Shown one piece after another: positions 50,151 through 62,240 of a stretch of DNA of 64,000 nt (position 1 is its first letter; every line of letters starts with the position of its first letter). The DNA is from Microcebus murinus. Taxonomy: Eukaryota; Chordata; Mammalia; Primates; Cheirogaleidae. Position numbers and translations under genes: made by a program. The stretch spans positions 22,904,501 to 22,968,500 of the forward strand of contig NC_134112.1 of the NCBI RefSeq assembly GCF_040939455.1. The letters are read 5' to 3'. Below the pieces are notes generated by a model. The model was given only the letters and a program-made list of their open reading frames with translations. It did no database searches and was not told where the DNA came from.

Positions 50151-51199
50151 CAGAGTTTTATTTTATGTGCAGCAGAAACTTTCCTCACTGGTAGACATGC
50201 TTCTTAGAGGTTAACGATTGCCTCATTATTAAAAGTCAGTAATTTATGCTCAAGAAGTAAAGTCTGCATGGGCTGTTGGTCTGATATTGAGCTTGCCACA
50301 TTGGGATTGTGTGTGAGGTGGGGACTGCTTACCTTGATGAGCCTATTGGCCCAATAAAACCTCCTGGGTTTTAGCAGTGACCCCCTGGAAAAGAATTCTG
50401 TGCCCCTCTCACTCAAACACATGCACATTTCATTCACACACACTTGTGTGTGTGCACACACATGCTTATTATTGACCCACTGGCATTGAATTATTGGCCT
50501 AATGAAGCCTAGTTTTGTCCTGCCACTGGTTTTCTCTGCTTAGACTTGGGAATCTGAACGTCTACCCTCGGTGGGCTTTTATTTAGCCTGTGCCTCTGGT
50601 AGCCCTGTGTTGCCCCTGACAAGATCCCCTGCTCCAGGCATGTGGCTTCACATCCTCCCAAACTGCCAGTTAATGGAATGACCTTGGCTTTTCTCCCTAG
50701 ATGGGGGATTGGGTTTTAGAAGGATGGGCCTGTGTCCAATAATTAGCATTTGTGCATTACTATACAGTTTATACCTAGCTTTCTGTTTTCACATTCAGGA
50801 TCTCAGCTGATTGTTGGAAGAACTCTTGGGGATCAGGGGAGGATAGGTATTCTGTTATTATATCCATTTTCAGGTTAGGGAATTAGAACAAACCAATATT
50901 ATACCCATTTTACAGATTAGGACATAGGAAAAACAGATATGCTTGGTAACTGGAGTGACTAAGAATATGTTCCAGTACTACTCGCTGAACTCTTTAAAGG
51001 AGATTTTTTTGAAGTACACAATTTTTCAAGAAAGTATGTTAAGGATATATTATTTTTGGCAACAATGAAAAATTTGCTCCTGTAAAGGATTTACTACTAT
51101 CCATAATGAGGTTTATAAGCCTATGAAATGAGAGCTTCACCTGTGTTTCTTAGTCAATCTTGGCCATAGGTTTTATCTTCTTTCTTCACCCATTCACTC
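50151..51199. other. Unique intergenic DNA
   Basis: Nothing recognised apart from a short imperfect CA/TG stretch near 50435-50465. Confidence 0.45.
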
Positions 51200-52755
51200 C
51201 ACCTTTAACCACATGTCCCCACTGGATGCTCTTGCTAAGTTACCAGTGACTCCCAGTTACCACATCCAGAGGGAACTCGGCACCTTACACCTTTGGCAGC
51301 ACTTGGCCCTGGTGGTCCCTCTGTCCCTGGAGTCCTGCCTTCCTTTGCTTTCCTCTTCGATCCCAGCTCTCTGCCTCCTCCTCTGTCACTCCTGATGCTC
51401 CTGAAATATTCTCTAACTTTGCCTGCTCCTTTGATGTTCTTACCCAGGGCACTCTTTTTGATTCTCTTTAATTCAGCTGTCCATGCTATCTGAACAGGTC
51501 ATATCTACCAGCTCCTCCTTGTCTTTAAAGCTCCAAGGCCATGTGTCCAACCACCTCCCAACATTTCCACCTGGGGCACAGTTGGTGCATGACTCATCAC
51601 GCAAACTGAACCATGACTTCTTTCAGCTGAACCTGCTCCCCTTCCTATATTCTCTTATTTTCCTAAATATTCACTTTGTTGCAAAAACCAGAAATAGGGG
51701 TGTCATCTGTGACTCTTTCCAATATTTTTAATCCTGGCATCAAATCAGTAAGTCCTGAACACCTCCTAAAGAAGGGTGTTCTCTGGGGTCTCTTTCCTAA
51801 GGTCACTAATCCCATTCATGAGGGCTCCACTTTCATGACATGATTACCTCCCAAAGCTCCACCTCCAAATAGCATTGTATGGGGGATTCAGTTTCAACAT
51901 ATGGATTTTGTGGGGACACAAACATTCAGACTACAACATTAGCTCATTTGCATTTAGAAAGCATCTAACTAAGCAAACCTCTCCAAAGCACAGGTGCCTT
52001 GCATACAGCAAAATAAATCTAAGTGGAACAAATAAATGTATGAGGACATTGTGAAGCAAACCTGCAGATGGAAGAGGGTCTTTTTGAACTGCACTCATGA
52101 GATCCTCTGTATTTTATTACGTTAAAATGGAGCACATTTTCCTTCTCCTGCTGGTGCTCCACAGAACTCTGGTGGGGGCCTCACTGGTATTTCTCTGCTC
52201 CATGTCCCTGGGTCCTCTTACTCAATCCTGTGTTTTCAACTGTTATCTTGGATGAGTCATTCCCAAACCCTTATCTCCAGCCTGGTCTGTTAATGCAATT
52301 TCTCCTGAAACTCCTCTGCTTGACCATGTCACAGCCTTCTCCATTTCATCGTGCCCACAATGGAACTCCTCATCTTCCCTATGTCTTCAACCCTTTCCCA
52401 ATAACCCTAGTTCCTGTTTTTGTGTCCTTCATTTCAGTAAATGTTTCTCAGTTGCCGAATTAAGTAACGTAGGAGTCATCCTTGATTCCTTGATCTAATC
52501 TGTGACCAGATTTTTTCAACTCTACTTCGTAAATACAGCTCAGTTGTAATCTCTGTCTTGCCACCACCTGGTCCAGGCTACCACTGTCTCAGTCTGGTAT
52601 TACCACAGTGAATGTCTGACTCCCTGCGTCTGCCCCCTGCGCTACTCCCACCTGCTCACACAGTCCCTGATGGCTCCACAACCAAGTAAGCCATTCTTTA
52701 AAAATGTAAACCAGATTGTGTCATCCATCCCTTGAAGCCCAAGACTGCAATGTGG
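51200..52755 (+). repeat. L2 LINE fragment, interrupted by an LTR piece
   Basis: Long pyrimidine-rich stretch with L2 wording ('aagttaccagtgactcccag', 'gtcatccttgattccttgat', 'ccaccacctggtccaggcta', 'gtctggtattaccacagtg'). An antisense LTR fragment sits at about 51755-51940. No intact frame. Confidence 0.6.
51755..51940 (-). mobile_element. Old LTR fragment, antisense
   Basis: 'aatcccattcatgagggctc', 'atgattacctcccaaagctc', 'caacatatggattttgtggg' are the reverse complement of the LTR 5' half seen at 31515-31741. Confidence 0.65.
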
Positions 52756-52759
52756 TGCC

Positions 52760-53010
52760 CTGGATTGTATCTAGGAACAGGAAAAGGACATTAGTCGAAA
52801 AACTCATGCAATTTGAATAAAGCCTAAAGTTCAATTAATAGTAATGTTCCAATGTTGGTTTCTAAGTTTTGATAAATGTCCGGTGATTATGTAAGATGTC
52901 AGCATTAGTAGAAACTGGGTAAGGAGTATACAGGAACTTTGTGTAGTATTGTTGCAACTGTTTTGGAAATCTAGAACTATTTTATAATTAAAATTTAAAA
53001 CAAACAAACA
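52760..53010 (+). mobile_element. Old L1-like 3' end
   Basis: 'ggaacaggaaaaggacatta', 'taatgttccaatgttggttt', 'ttatgtaagatgtcagcatt', and an A-rich end with AAAC repeats. Class inferred from wording. Confidence 0.55.
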
Positions 53011-54439
53011 AAAAACATTAGTAGCTTCCATTCCCCTTAGAGTCCAAAACCCTTAACATCATCAGCTTCCTCTCTCCAGCGAGACTAAACTTATTGTTTA
53101 ATCCTTTTAGTGAGATAAGCCTTTTCCCTGCCTCCTGGTACTCAGTGTCTGCCCCAGTAATAAATGCGTGATAAATATTGGTTGACAATTAATGAATGTT
53201 GCAATTTTAAATTAAAAGACTATAAGCTGGGAATTGGTAGGATTTCAGAACTTGTAAGTTACCAAACTGGGTTTTCAGCAGGAGTCAGGACAGCCCTAGC
53301 AATCCTTCACCTGTAGGGTCTGCTGCTTTCCCCTGCTCCCTTCACTGCCCTTCCCTTAGCCTATCTCTGCCGCCCTTTTCCCTTCTAGGCTGCTGTCCTT
53401 GAATTGTGCACCAGCCCCCTCCCAGCTGTGGAGACCAGGTCATCTGAAATGCCCATTTATGTCAGCAGGTGAAAGAAAAGAGGATCTCCTCCCATCCTCA
53501 CCACATGGCCCCTTTCCCACTTCCTACTACTTACTTGTGGACCATTTAACAGTGAGTTTCTGGAAACAGTGCTGCCTCCCTACGGTCTCACTACCGGAGT
53601 TATTGTAATAGCAGGAATTCCAAGCCAGATAAGGGGAGCATGTCAGCCTGCCAGATGGTGGGGAAGACAGGCCTGGGTGAGCAGCCTTCAGACTAATGTG
53701 GGGCAGAAGGGATCATGTGTTGGAATCACATTTGAGAAAAGGAGTCGAGTGAACCTCATCACCCATTACAGAGCCCTGTTATAATATCCCTCAGTTACTT
53801 GGACTTGGATTTAACCTGAGACAAATCCTTTTTCTTCTCATGCTTTTTCCCTCCCTGCCCCATGTTATATCCTTTCTCTTTGTAAGTCGCCACTCTTAAA
53901 AATCTATTGAGAAAGAACTATTACTAATTACCTTAGATTATAAATTTAAGACATAACAATGAGAATATTATTCTTAATTTTTCAGAGGAGCAAACTTCCC
54001 AAGGTTATTTGTAGTCGGTAATATTTATTACCAAAAATAATCTGGGATTCAAACTTGGGGCTTTCTTTTTTTTTTTTTTCTTTTTTTTTTACATACCAAA
54101 CATCTGTTTCAACACTTGGGGCTTTCTGCCTCCAAAATTCTTGTTCTGCTATCCTGCAAGCGGCAACTGGCTCTAAACTCTACCTCGGCATGGAGGGCAT
54201 CAATGCAGCAGGTCTCAGAGAAAGTGAAGGTAGCGTCAGAGTCTTTCTAGAAGGCAGCCAGTGGAGAGAGTGGGGACTGTATGGGGTGCTTCTGTTTTCT
54301 CATTGTGTTTCACTGAGGACAGAAAAATCTATTGCCAACAGCTATCTGGGAACAAGGTTTTGAAGCTTTCCCCCGATCCCCTGCCCCTCTTCGCCCAAAT
54401 GACGTTCTTGCACATACTCCAAAGTGATAGACAGAAGAA
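53011..54439. other. Intergenic DNA downstream of CHN2
   Basis: No gene recognised. It contains the small poly-T insertion at 54053-54127. It may include distal CHN2 3' UTR if later polyadenylation sites are used (a TTTATT, AATAAA on the minus strand, lies near 54024). Confidence 0.4.
54053..54127 (-). mobile_element. Tiny retro-insertion: 47 bp with poly-T and 14-bp TSD
   Basis: ACTTGGGGCTTTCT occurs at 54053-54066 and again at 54114-54127. Between them are about 26 T/C-interrupted-T bases and then ACATACCAAACATCTGTTTC. Poly-T next to a target-site duplication is the signature of L1-mediated reverse transcription on the minus strand, here extremely truncated. Confidence 0.8.
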
Positions 54440-56075
54440 TTTAATAATACATGTAATGCTTTTCCTTCCATTTACACTATCATAAATTACAAAGTATTGT
54501 TCACTTCACAAAATAAAACCATTTCCAGATAATTTTTTGACAGTATCAAGAAGTACATAAGCTACAACGAACAAATCTGTACAGTCGGGAGGGAGGATAA
54601 TGGCAAGGACCAGGTCGAGCCACTTTGACCCCCGTGTGCAGTGCAGTCCATCCGCATGGCCCTTGGGACCGTCCGGGACAGCAGCCGCACTCTGCTCCTC
54701 CTGCCAGCTCCGCTTAACACACAGCCATTCCCTTACGGTCACTTCGAAACAAGACTGGTGAGCAATTATATGAATCATCTTGGACAATCAGAGGAAATGA
54801 CATTGTCGTTGGATTAAAAAAAAAATCTAGATTTACAGTTTTGGATGTTTTAAATATTTCGCTTATGTTACAAAATATAGAAATCTTGGTGTGAAGGGTT
54901 CATGCTAAGATAAATATAATCAAGAAGATGGAACTATGGAAATAAAATCATATTAAATTATTATCCATACAGAGATACTTTTCTCAAGGAACAAATATTT
55001 GGTAAAAAACCAACTTTTTTCAGTTTCATTTTTTTTAAAATAGGCTTGTTTATAAAACAAAAAGGAAAAAAAAATTCAACAACTGTTCTGCAGATTTGCT
55101 GTTTATCAATACAGACATATGGCAAAAATGCAACTTGCCATTAATAGGTGAATCCAGAGGGTCTGGCTGAAATGAAAACAGGAAAAGTGCTAACTTTTTA
55201 CACAGCTCAGATACATCCAGTGTCCTCAAATAATTTTATGTAAAGCAACCACATTCTGCGATACGCATAATATGGAAAAACTATGACCAATTACAAAACA
55301 TACTTTGGAAATTCACGCAATTTTTATGGAAAGAAAACCTATGGATGTTTCAGACCATCCTGCAATTGCTATAAACTACACCATGCAATAGCAGAATGCC
55401 AGTGCTTAAGAGCAAGAACTATCAAAAGCAGGAACACAAGTGGCAGGTGAAATTTCACTGAAAAGCACTGATGAGGACAGAGGTATGTCAAGATAATACT
55501 GCATTCATGGTCAACTTTTTTAGGGCATCACAGCAAGAACATGGGACAAGGTACACAGGGTAATAATCAATGCACTGCATTGAGTTCTATTTGCTAAAAT
55601 AAAATAACATTCTTGCAGGTAAAATAAAAATACATTTTACAATATAAGTTTCATTTAACATTTAACAGATAGAATTGTCTTCTTTTTTTGTAAGTGGAAA
55701 ATGTATACCTGTATCAAGTACCTTTATGAATTAAGTTCCCTTTTGTTACTCATAAGACTGAAGTTTAAAGGTCTACATTTTTTTTTAATAAGTTAAAAGA
55801 AAGATTTATTAATCACTCTTCCAGCAAAACAGACACACATACGAGGCACAGCAAAAGACCCAAGGTGAGGGGGTCTGGGCACCCTCACTCCTGTTGTTCT
55901 CGAGTGGAGAAGGCGCGTGTCTATGAGACACAGTACCTGACTCGGCGATCCACTGTGGTCCAGGAAATTCTGTCACTTGTTTGAAAAACAAATCAAGTGT
56001 AAGAAATGTTTTTATACCTTTAAGCTTTATCCACTTAGACGGGGCTGGGGCTATTCAGCTCACTTCCCTGATGGA
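54440..56075 (-). other. CHN2: CHN2 3' UTR (probable extent)
   Basis: About 1.6 kb of repeat-free AT-rich sequence directly after the CHN2 stop codon on the minus strand. A candidate ATTAAA polyadenylation signal lies at 54445-54440. Other signals (AATAAA on the minus strand near 55811-55806) could give a much shorter UTR. The extent is inferred from motif and lack of repeats. Confidence 0.55.
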
Positions 56076-56247
56076 CTAAAACAAAACATCTTCATTTTCT
56101 ATTAGAATCTGCACAATCAGCTTTTGGTACCGCATGTCGTGGAGGGTGGTCAGAGTGCTGTCCTCGGGGGGCCTCATCAAGGTGGGCCCGAACACGATCC
56201 CCAGATTCTCTGCATTCATTAAATTGTCCTTTTCATTCATAGTCACC
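56076..56247 (-). CDS. CHN2: Beta-chimaerin, last coding exon (RhoGAP C-terminus)
   Basis: Encodes the final 56 residues, from VTMNEKDNL to NEDVLF and a TAG stop. It contains the conserved RhoGAP block [10 protein letters not shown] with the structural Asn and the last helices of the domain ([19 protein letters not shown]). [17 protein letters not shown] distinguishes CHN2 from CHN1. The acceptor is TGTTACAG|GGTGAC at 56248. The exon begins with the third base of a Lys codon, so it joins in frame to the exon at 58954. Beta-chimaerin is a diacylglycerol-responsive Rac GAP that acts at membranes downstream of receptors; the SH2 and C1 domains lie beyond the window. A downstream frame M at the exon edge is intronic and not a start. 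Confidence 0.97.
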
Positions 56248-57984
56248 CTGTAACACACATGCACACAGAGATGTTATGGAGATGTGAGAAGGAATTTACA
56301 TACTGAATGAATTTGCATACTGATTCTACACTTAAGTCCCAAGAGCATCTCTGGTTCGGGAAATTGTGGGAGAAAATTGAGAATCAGAACAGCAGAAAGG
56401 TATTTTTAAAGAGGTAATTTTCTGATTTCTTTCCTTTTTAAATTGTTGACTTTGCTTTCAGCCAGTGGATGTGAATTATTTATGTGAATCTGGTATGAAC
56501 ACAATTTTTAAAATTAGAAAATTAGTCCTCCTTACTAAAGACATGCAGAACTATCACTTAAGGAATATCGCTCTGAAGGGGTGGGCAGATTATTGGCCGG
56601 GCCATGGTGCATACGTGGGCCGTACACAGGGGTCTTTTTTCCTCTTGTCTCTTCCTGCTGGTCTGTACGCTGGAGGGTGGGGAAGCCGAGGGCAGACTCC
56701 CTGTCTGCTGGCAGGACCAGCGCCAGCAGAGAAAGGTTGCCTGCAGAATGGGCTGCCATGAATTTAGGAAGAGGCAGGCCGTTATCATGGGACAAGGCTG
56801 GAACGTGGCCAAGCTGGAAGGCAGTGGCTATTATTTCTAGCTCCCACAGGATGAGGTCTGGAGCGGTAAGTATTGTTGGAATTAAAAATCTCATTTCAAC
56901 ATCCAGATAAGAACTTCAGAGCCTCTAAGAATGAAATTCAAACTCCAAAGTTGGCTTCTTAACCTTCCTAGTGGAATACAATGAAAATCTCCCAGAGTTT
57001 TGCTTCCATAAACTTAGGTTTTAGAATGTTCATAATAGATCTAGAAGGGGGTAGGTTCTCTAAATTAGAGCAAAATATAATTAAAATGTGTTTAGGTTTT
57101 GCACAGAAGGCCATCCCTTTCTGTTTACTGCCTTAGAGCTAATTAGGATTAGCCATTTTGCATTATTTTAGGAAGGTTAACTCAGTTTGTGTCATGCTAC
57201 AAAGCTAAGAAGCTTGGAAAGAGGACATTCCTTACTATCAAAGTGTTCACATCTCCCTGTTAAGTCAGGCACTACACCTGAGCAAACAATGTGACTACCA
57301 AACCCATCAGAATGCAAATATGAAATTATTGGCATTTAAGATTCAGCTGGGAGATGTCAGCATTTTTCCTGATAGTGGTATTTTGCCTTCCAAACTGTAA
57401 CAATTGGATAATATTCGCAATGAAAGAAATATTTTGTAGCTATTTTATATATTAGCAATATTTTATAGCTAATTAAATCCAGATGTGACACTCATAAGTT
57501 TATTAATTATCCAAAAAATTACTTGTACTCTTAAATTCAATAAATTAATCAAAATGGAAATAAGAGTGAAATGTTACCTTCTTTGGTCACTCTGAAGCTG
57601 GGCAAGAATATTTGAATGTTTTATAAGGCAGGAAAATAAAAACCTCCATACCTAGTGTTAACATAGTATTATCAACTTGGTTCCTTTCACTTAGGAAGTA
57701 GACCTATAAATTGGTCAATGTAGACAATTTTGGTTCATTTTATCTAAGAATGGGATGCTGCCATGTATCTACCAAAAAACTCACAAGGAGGCACACAGAT
57801 GTATCTTGATCCCTCCCTCCAGTATTATAAGATCAACTCATTGACCTAATTATACATGCACAGTGAAGGAAAGAGACACAAGGTTTAGGGAGAAGAGTCT
57901 GGAACCGGAGGCTCTAGTGGCCTGTAAACATCCGAACATCTCCACCTCTGTCTCACGCACTCTCACAAAGACACCCAGAATGTG

Positions 57985-58515
57985 GTGGGTATTCTCTGAG
58001 ATGGTCCCTAGCGATCCCTGCCTCCTGGAATTCACACCCTGGCTGAGTTCCTTCCCCTAGAATATGGGCTAAACCCAGTGACTTGCTTCTAACAAATAAA
58101 TTATGGCAAAAGCAATAGGATGCCGCTTCTGAGATTAGGTTACAAAAAGACCGTCTTTCATCTTGGGAGCTCTTGCTTGCATGCTCTGAGGGAAGCCAGC
58201 TGCTACTCTTTGAGCTGCCTATGGAACAACTCAAATGGTAAGGAATTAAGGGTGGCAAGTAAATAAGGCCTCCAGTCCACCTGCCTCTGAGGAACCAAAT
58301 CCTGCCAACAACCATGTGAGTGAATGAGCTCGGAAACAGATGTTGCCCCCATCAAGCCTTCGGATGAGATCGCACCTGACAGTACAGACCTTGAATGTGA
58401 GGCACCCACTAAGCCACACCCAGGTGCCCGCCCCACAGAAACTATAAGCTAATAAATGCTTGTTGTTTTAAACCACTAGACTTTGGAGTGATTTGTTATT
58501 CAGTGACAGAGAACT
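57985..58515 (+). mobile_element. Ancient LTR-like element in CHN2 intron
   Basis: 'cctcctggaattcacaccct', 'agcaataggatgccgcttct', 'tgcatgctctgagggaagcc', 'atcaagccttcggatgagat', 'cccacagaaactataagcta', 'ttgttgttttaaaccactag', 'tttgttattcagtgacagag' follow a common old mammalian LTR from start to end. It is antisense to the gene; family not named. Confidence 0.65.
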
Positions 58516-58654
58516 CATAAGAGAACAGGCTGGGAATGTGCTCTCCCAGGGGCAGGCAGGCTTGGGATCCAGAACTGGGGCAAGCAGCAGGGGGAGGACA
58601 GAATGCAGAGTGCGGGGCTTGTGTTGGAGGGAGGCACAGACGTGGAGGCAGTGT

Positions 58655-58885
58655 AGACAGTGTAGTTAGAGAGCAGGGGCTCTGGGTCAGCCTGCCTGCG
58701 TTTCAATCCTGGCTTTACCTCTGTGGATTAGCTATCGTATTTAACCTCCCTAAGCTTCAGCAATCTCACATGTAACCCGAGGCCTCTGACGGTGCCCATC
58801 TCATAGGGATGATACAAGGAACATGCCCGGAGCAGCTCCTGGCACAGGGCACGGGCTCCAGCGCTAATGAGCTGGGAGGAATGTT
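58655..58885 (+). repeat. MIR SINE in CHN2 intron
   Basis: 'agagagcaggggctctgggt', 'gcctgcgtttcaatcctggc', 'gtgcccatctcatagggatg', 'cagctcctggcacagggcac' in sense MIR order, only about 70 bases from the exon at 58954. Confidence 0.85.
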
Positions 58886-58953
58886 GATGCTTTTCCTAAT
58901 GCACTATCGGCCCCAGGGGCGGATCAGGGTTTGCAGACATGGTGTCAGCTTAC

Positions 58954-59059
58954 TTTTTGAGGTGGATCATCAGGTATCGGAGGGTCTCATAGTGGGCAGG
59001 AGGCAGCAGCAGCAGCACTTCATGGACTGCTTCCAGCCTCTCATCTGCATTGGAGATTT
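58954..59059 (-). CDS. CHN2: Beta-chimaerin RhoGAP exon ([14 protein letters not shown]...)
   Basis: A 106-base exon encoding 34 complete residues, [14 protein letters not shown] through LRYLMIHLK, with a split Lys codon at each end. This is the middle of the RhoGAP domain, including the helix [19 protein letters not shown] that packs against the GTPase. The acceptor is CTTCACAG|AAATC at 59060 and the donor is CAAAAA|GTAAGC at 58953. Two bases at the 5' end and two at the 3' end fit exactly with the neighbouring exons. A run of four CTG codons gives LLLL, written as a short CAGCAGCAG run on the plus strand. Confidence 0.97.
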
Positions 59060-60718
59060 CTGTGAAGTTCACACGAGCGGATATTAGTGCAGGGTTAGGA
59101 TGTTAAAGTTTTCAGAGAAGTAACAACAAGTTTTGTTTGTTTTAACCACAAATGGGGAAGGGTTCCAATAAATTCATGCAGTTTCAGGTACTCTTTCACT
59201 TAATCAATTTGTTCATGCCTTGCCTCATTCTAGAAAGAGTTGAGGCTGAGCCCCACATGCTTATTGGACATCTGCATTGTGGGTGGCCAGAGGCTGGACA
59301 CTGTCCTTTGCCTCCAGGAATCTGCAGGCCAGTGGAGTGCTTACAGTCTGGTGGGACATGCACAAAGTGTGGCTTGTGCTTCTGAGCACTGGATTTGCTA
59401 AAAATCTATCACAGCTTTAATTTAAACTGTAGCACATATTTTAAAGTTATCTAATGTCTTTCCCTGGCAGGCTGCCAACTCAGCCTGTATTAATGGTACT
59501 TCTCACCACCTGCATTAATGGTACTTCTCACCAAAGTGTTGGCATGGTTAACACCCGTACACAGCCCTGATTAGGAAGAGAAGACTGGGCATATTAACAA
59601 TGGAAGGAAGAGGGCATCCTTCTGTTTTTTGGGTCTCTGATAGGTATTGGCAGCTACTCAAAGAAATCCCTCTGCCATTCTTCCTGGGGAGGAGGGTACC
59701 CAGCTGCTAGAATCTTCTCTGCCTAGGACGACCAGGACCTGTGAAGGAATGGTCTTACCAGGGTGCAGGGCTACAGCTCATCTGGAAAGTGCATCTCACA
59801 CTTATCTCGGACTGCCCTGTGTCTCCCAGTCAGACACCTCATTGCAATAGCACATATCTAAACTTTTCAACCTTTAAAGATTAAACACCAGCAACAAAAC
59901 TCAAAACAGAATGAAAATTCTTCAAAGTGGGCTTGACTTCCATGTCATGGATCTCAGCATCTCAATGTCCCCTTCCTCACTATTGCCTATTCCTGGGTGA
60001 AGTGCAGTCCCTTCCCCCACCTTCCCCTTTCATTTCTTTTCCTCTCTCCTGACAGCATCGCCCCAAGGGTGGACACTGAACAAGCTGATGGAAGGTGAAC
60101 ACTGACATTCCATTCCTGGGCCTGTGAGCTTAGTTCTCCAAGCCTCGCTTTTCTCTTCTGAAAAATGGGATCATAATATTTGCCTCACAGAGGAGATGAG
60201 AAGATTAAACCAGAAGACATTGGTGGGAGGTCCTAGCATAGCACTTGGAACTGAGTATTTTTAGCCTTCTATTAATTTTGAACAGTATCAATGGGCAAAA
60301 CTTGGGTGTGACTTTAATTGATTAGCAATGAGATTCTACCTAATGGATAAAAACAGTTGACCTAGATCGTCCTCATTGAAGAAAATCTGATTATTTTTTG
60401 CTACACAAATATTCATGCTTTCAACATACAGCAGCACAGGCCTGACTGTGCTGGTTTCCAGCATACAAGGAATAACGGGGAGAGACACAACTGCCTGATG
60501 CCCTGATTCAGCCCGGTAGACTTGGCTCTGTACTGGTTCAACTCAGCTGGTGAACTCAGCTGCCTGGTTTTCTATTAACTGCATCGTTGTGCCCTCACTT
60601 GGCAAAAACAAGTGCACATGCAATGATTTAAAGAGTTCTGAATTTTAATTTTCTTAAGGTCAAAAGCATTGTACTTACCATTTTGGCACAAATAAAAAAA
60701 TTAATTCTAAATACTTAC
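59060..60718 (-). other. CHN2: CHN2 intron
   Basis: 1659 bases with a GTAAGT donor at 60718 and a CAG acceptor at 59060. It holds a 25-bp tandem duplication at 59484-59533 and a diverged MIR at about 60120-60270 ('cttttctcttctgaaaaatg', 'aggtcctagcatagcacttg'). Confidence 0.9.
59484..59533. repeat. 25-bp tandem duplication in CHN2 intron
   Basis: The unit beginning CCTGTATTAATGGTACTTCT (59484-59508) is repeated at 59509-59533 with a single T/C difference at the fifth base. Confidence 0.95.
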
Positions 60719-60856
60719 TTGCTGCTTCTATAAATTTGGAATAGGTATCATATGTGATGAGGGGGATGGGCAAGTCTCTGAAATACAGTTTAAGGGCTCC
60801 AGTGATGATGTTTATGTCTGGATAGATGCTGGCAGATATATCTGCTTTTTCACCAT
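60719..60856 (-). CDS. CHN2: Beta-chimaerin RhoGAP exon (GEKADIS...KFIEAA)
   Basis: A 138-base exon encoding 45 complete residues, [20 protein letters not shown] through [13 protein letters not shown] to KFIEAA, with split codons for Asp at the start and Lys at the end. [12 protein letters not shown] is the most conserved RhoGAP block and carries the conserved Lys next to the GTPase-binding site. The acceptor is TTGTTTTTCAG|ATGG at 60857 and the donor is GCAGCAA|GTAAGT at 60718. The phase agrees with both neighbouring exons. The frame continues past the donor into the intron, which is read-through and not protein. Confidence 0.97.
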
Positions 60857-61529
60857 CTGAAAAACAATCAATGATCCAAGTCCTAATTAGGACCTTATTG
60901 CACCAAGTTAAGGGATACACAGAAAGAAAAAAAGAATCCAACAATGAATGCTTCCTGACAGCTCTCAGCTAATTCTTTTTGGCTTCTATTAACACTGAGG
61001 TGTAGGAGGTAACAGAAAGGAGTTCAGTGAGGGTGAGGTAGGGTCGGAGGGTAAGTGCAGGCAGAAGGTAATGAAATAGACTTGAAATAGTTCTGTGGGT
61101 CCCAGCCCACGCTAATTTGCTAAACAAAAATTTAGCACAGTAATTCATGTTATAGACACAAACATTCATGCCAGGATGACAATCTAATTTGAAATAAAAA
61201 GTATCAAGAAGCTCTATCTAACACCAGTATTCTTTGGACTTAGATTTGGAGGTCACGGTCACAAAATAATTGTTGAAAAATCTTCAGTTCTTATTACTTT
61301 TTTTGGGCTCACTGAAGTTTTTCATTTTTAACTTGACCCGTCCTTTTCCCAGCCCCAATGGCTTTAACCTAGGAGGTTTTGCCCTTGCCTCATGTATAGG
61401 CACTGCCATATTTCTTACAATTTCTAACAATCGTTCTCAAGACATTTGACTTTTTGTTTTACCATTAGTAAATGTCAGTCCAGTTTGTCACAGATTATGA
61501 GAAATTTTTAGATTAGAAAAGTTTCAATT

Positions 61530-61615
61530 ATATATATTTAATTATATTCAAATATTAATTATATTCAAATAATATTCAAATACTCATTATATTCATATAT
61601 ATATATATATTTCAT
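61530..61615. repeat. AT-rich tract with (TA)n
   Basis: Repeated ATTATATTCAAATA-like units (about 61535-61590) followed by about nine TA pairs. Confidence 0.9.
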
Positions 61616-62059
61616 TAAAATCTTTTGTATAAAGAATTAAAAGAACAAATGCTCCAGCAAATCGGGTTCTGAAGATAAGAAAGCTACGGATACACAGACA
61701 ACAGTTACAACTCAACAGTTGCAAGGAAATGGGGAGAGTGCCATGCTGAAGAGGTGTGAAGAACATGGGGGAGCATGTGGGGAAAGGCAATGGAGCTCTT
61801 AGGTCAGCTTGGGGCATCAGGGAGGGTTCTCGAAAGACGGAAGACTTGAGTTGACTCTTGACTAGCAGGTGTTTGCCAGGGAGAGGTGTGAACACATTCC
61901 AATGGACAGACAATGTAAGCCAAGAGTCTTCTTGATGACAACAAGGTGTATTTCAGGATTGCTGGAGTGTATAGTAACAGGGGCGAGGACCTAGAGATGA
62001 GCTGGGACAGAGTGGGAGGGCCACATTGACCTTGTATACTGTGCTACAAAGTGGAGGCT

Positions 62060-62240
62060 CTGCCTGAAGGTTAGGGGTCCCATCCCTTGACTGGCTGCAC
62101 CAGAATTATTTGGATTGTTTATTAGAAATACAGATTCTTGGGCTTATCCAACTTTCTGAATGAGTCCTCAGAGTGAGTCCTGGTGATCTGTATTTTAAAG
62201 AAGATGCTCAAGTTGGCTATACCTGACCTAAGTGATGCTA
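62060..62240 (+). mobile_element. MER5A-like hAT fossil in CHN2 intron
   Basis: 'ttatttggattgtttattag', 'aaatacagattcttgggctt', 'gtgatctgtattttaaagaa', 'gatgctcaagttggctatac' follow MER5A order. Confidence 0.65.

Larger units (their letters stand above)
56248..58953 (-). other. CHN2: CHN2 intron (last)
   Basis: GTAAGC donor at 58953 and ACAG acceptor at 56248; 2706 bases. It contains an old LTR at 57985-58515 and a MIR at 58655-58885. Open frames near 56535-56910 occur on both strands and resemble no known protein. Confidence 0.9.

Noticed and set aside
56535..56910. Overlapping frames of about 80-120 codons on both strands in the last CHN2 intron
   Set aside because: No known domain and no splice evidence; frames on both strands suggest composition.
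60675..60944. 89-codon frame spanning a CHN2 exon
   Set aside because: Both ends are intronic read-through. Only 60719-60856 is coding, as fixed by splice sites and phase.
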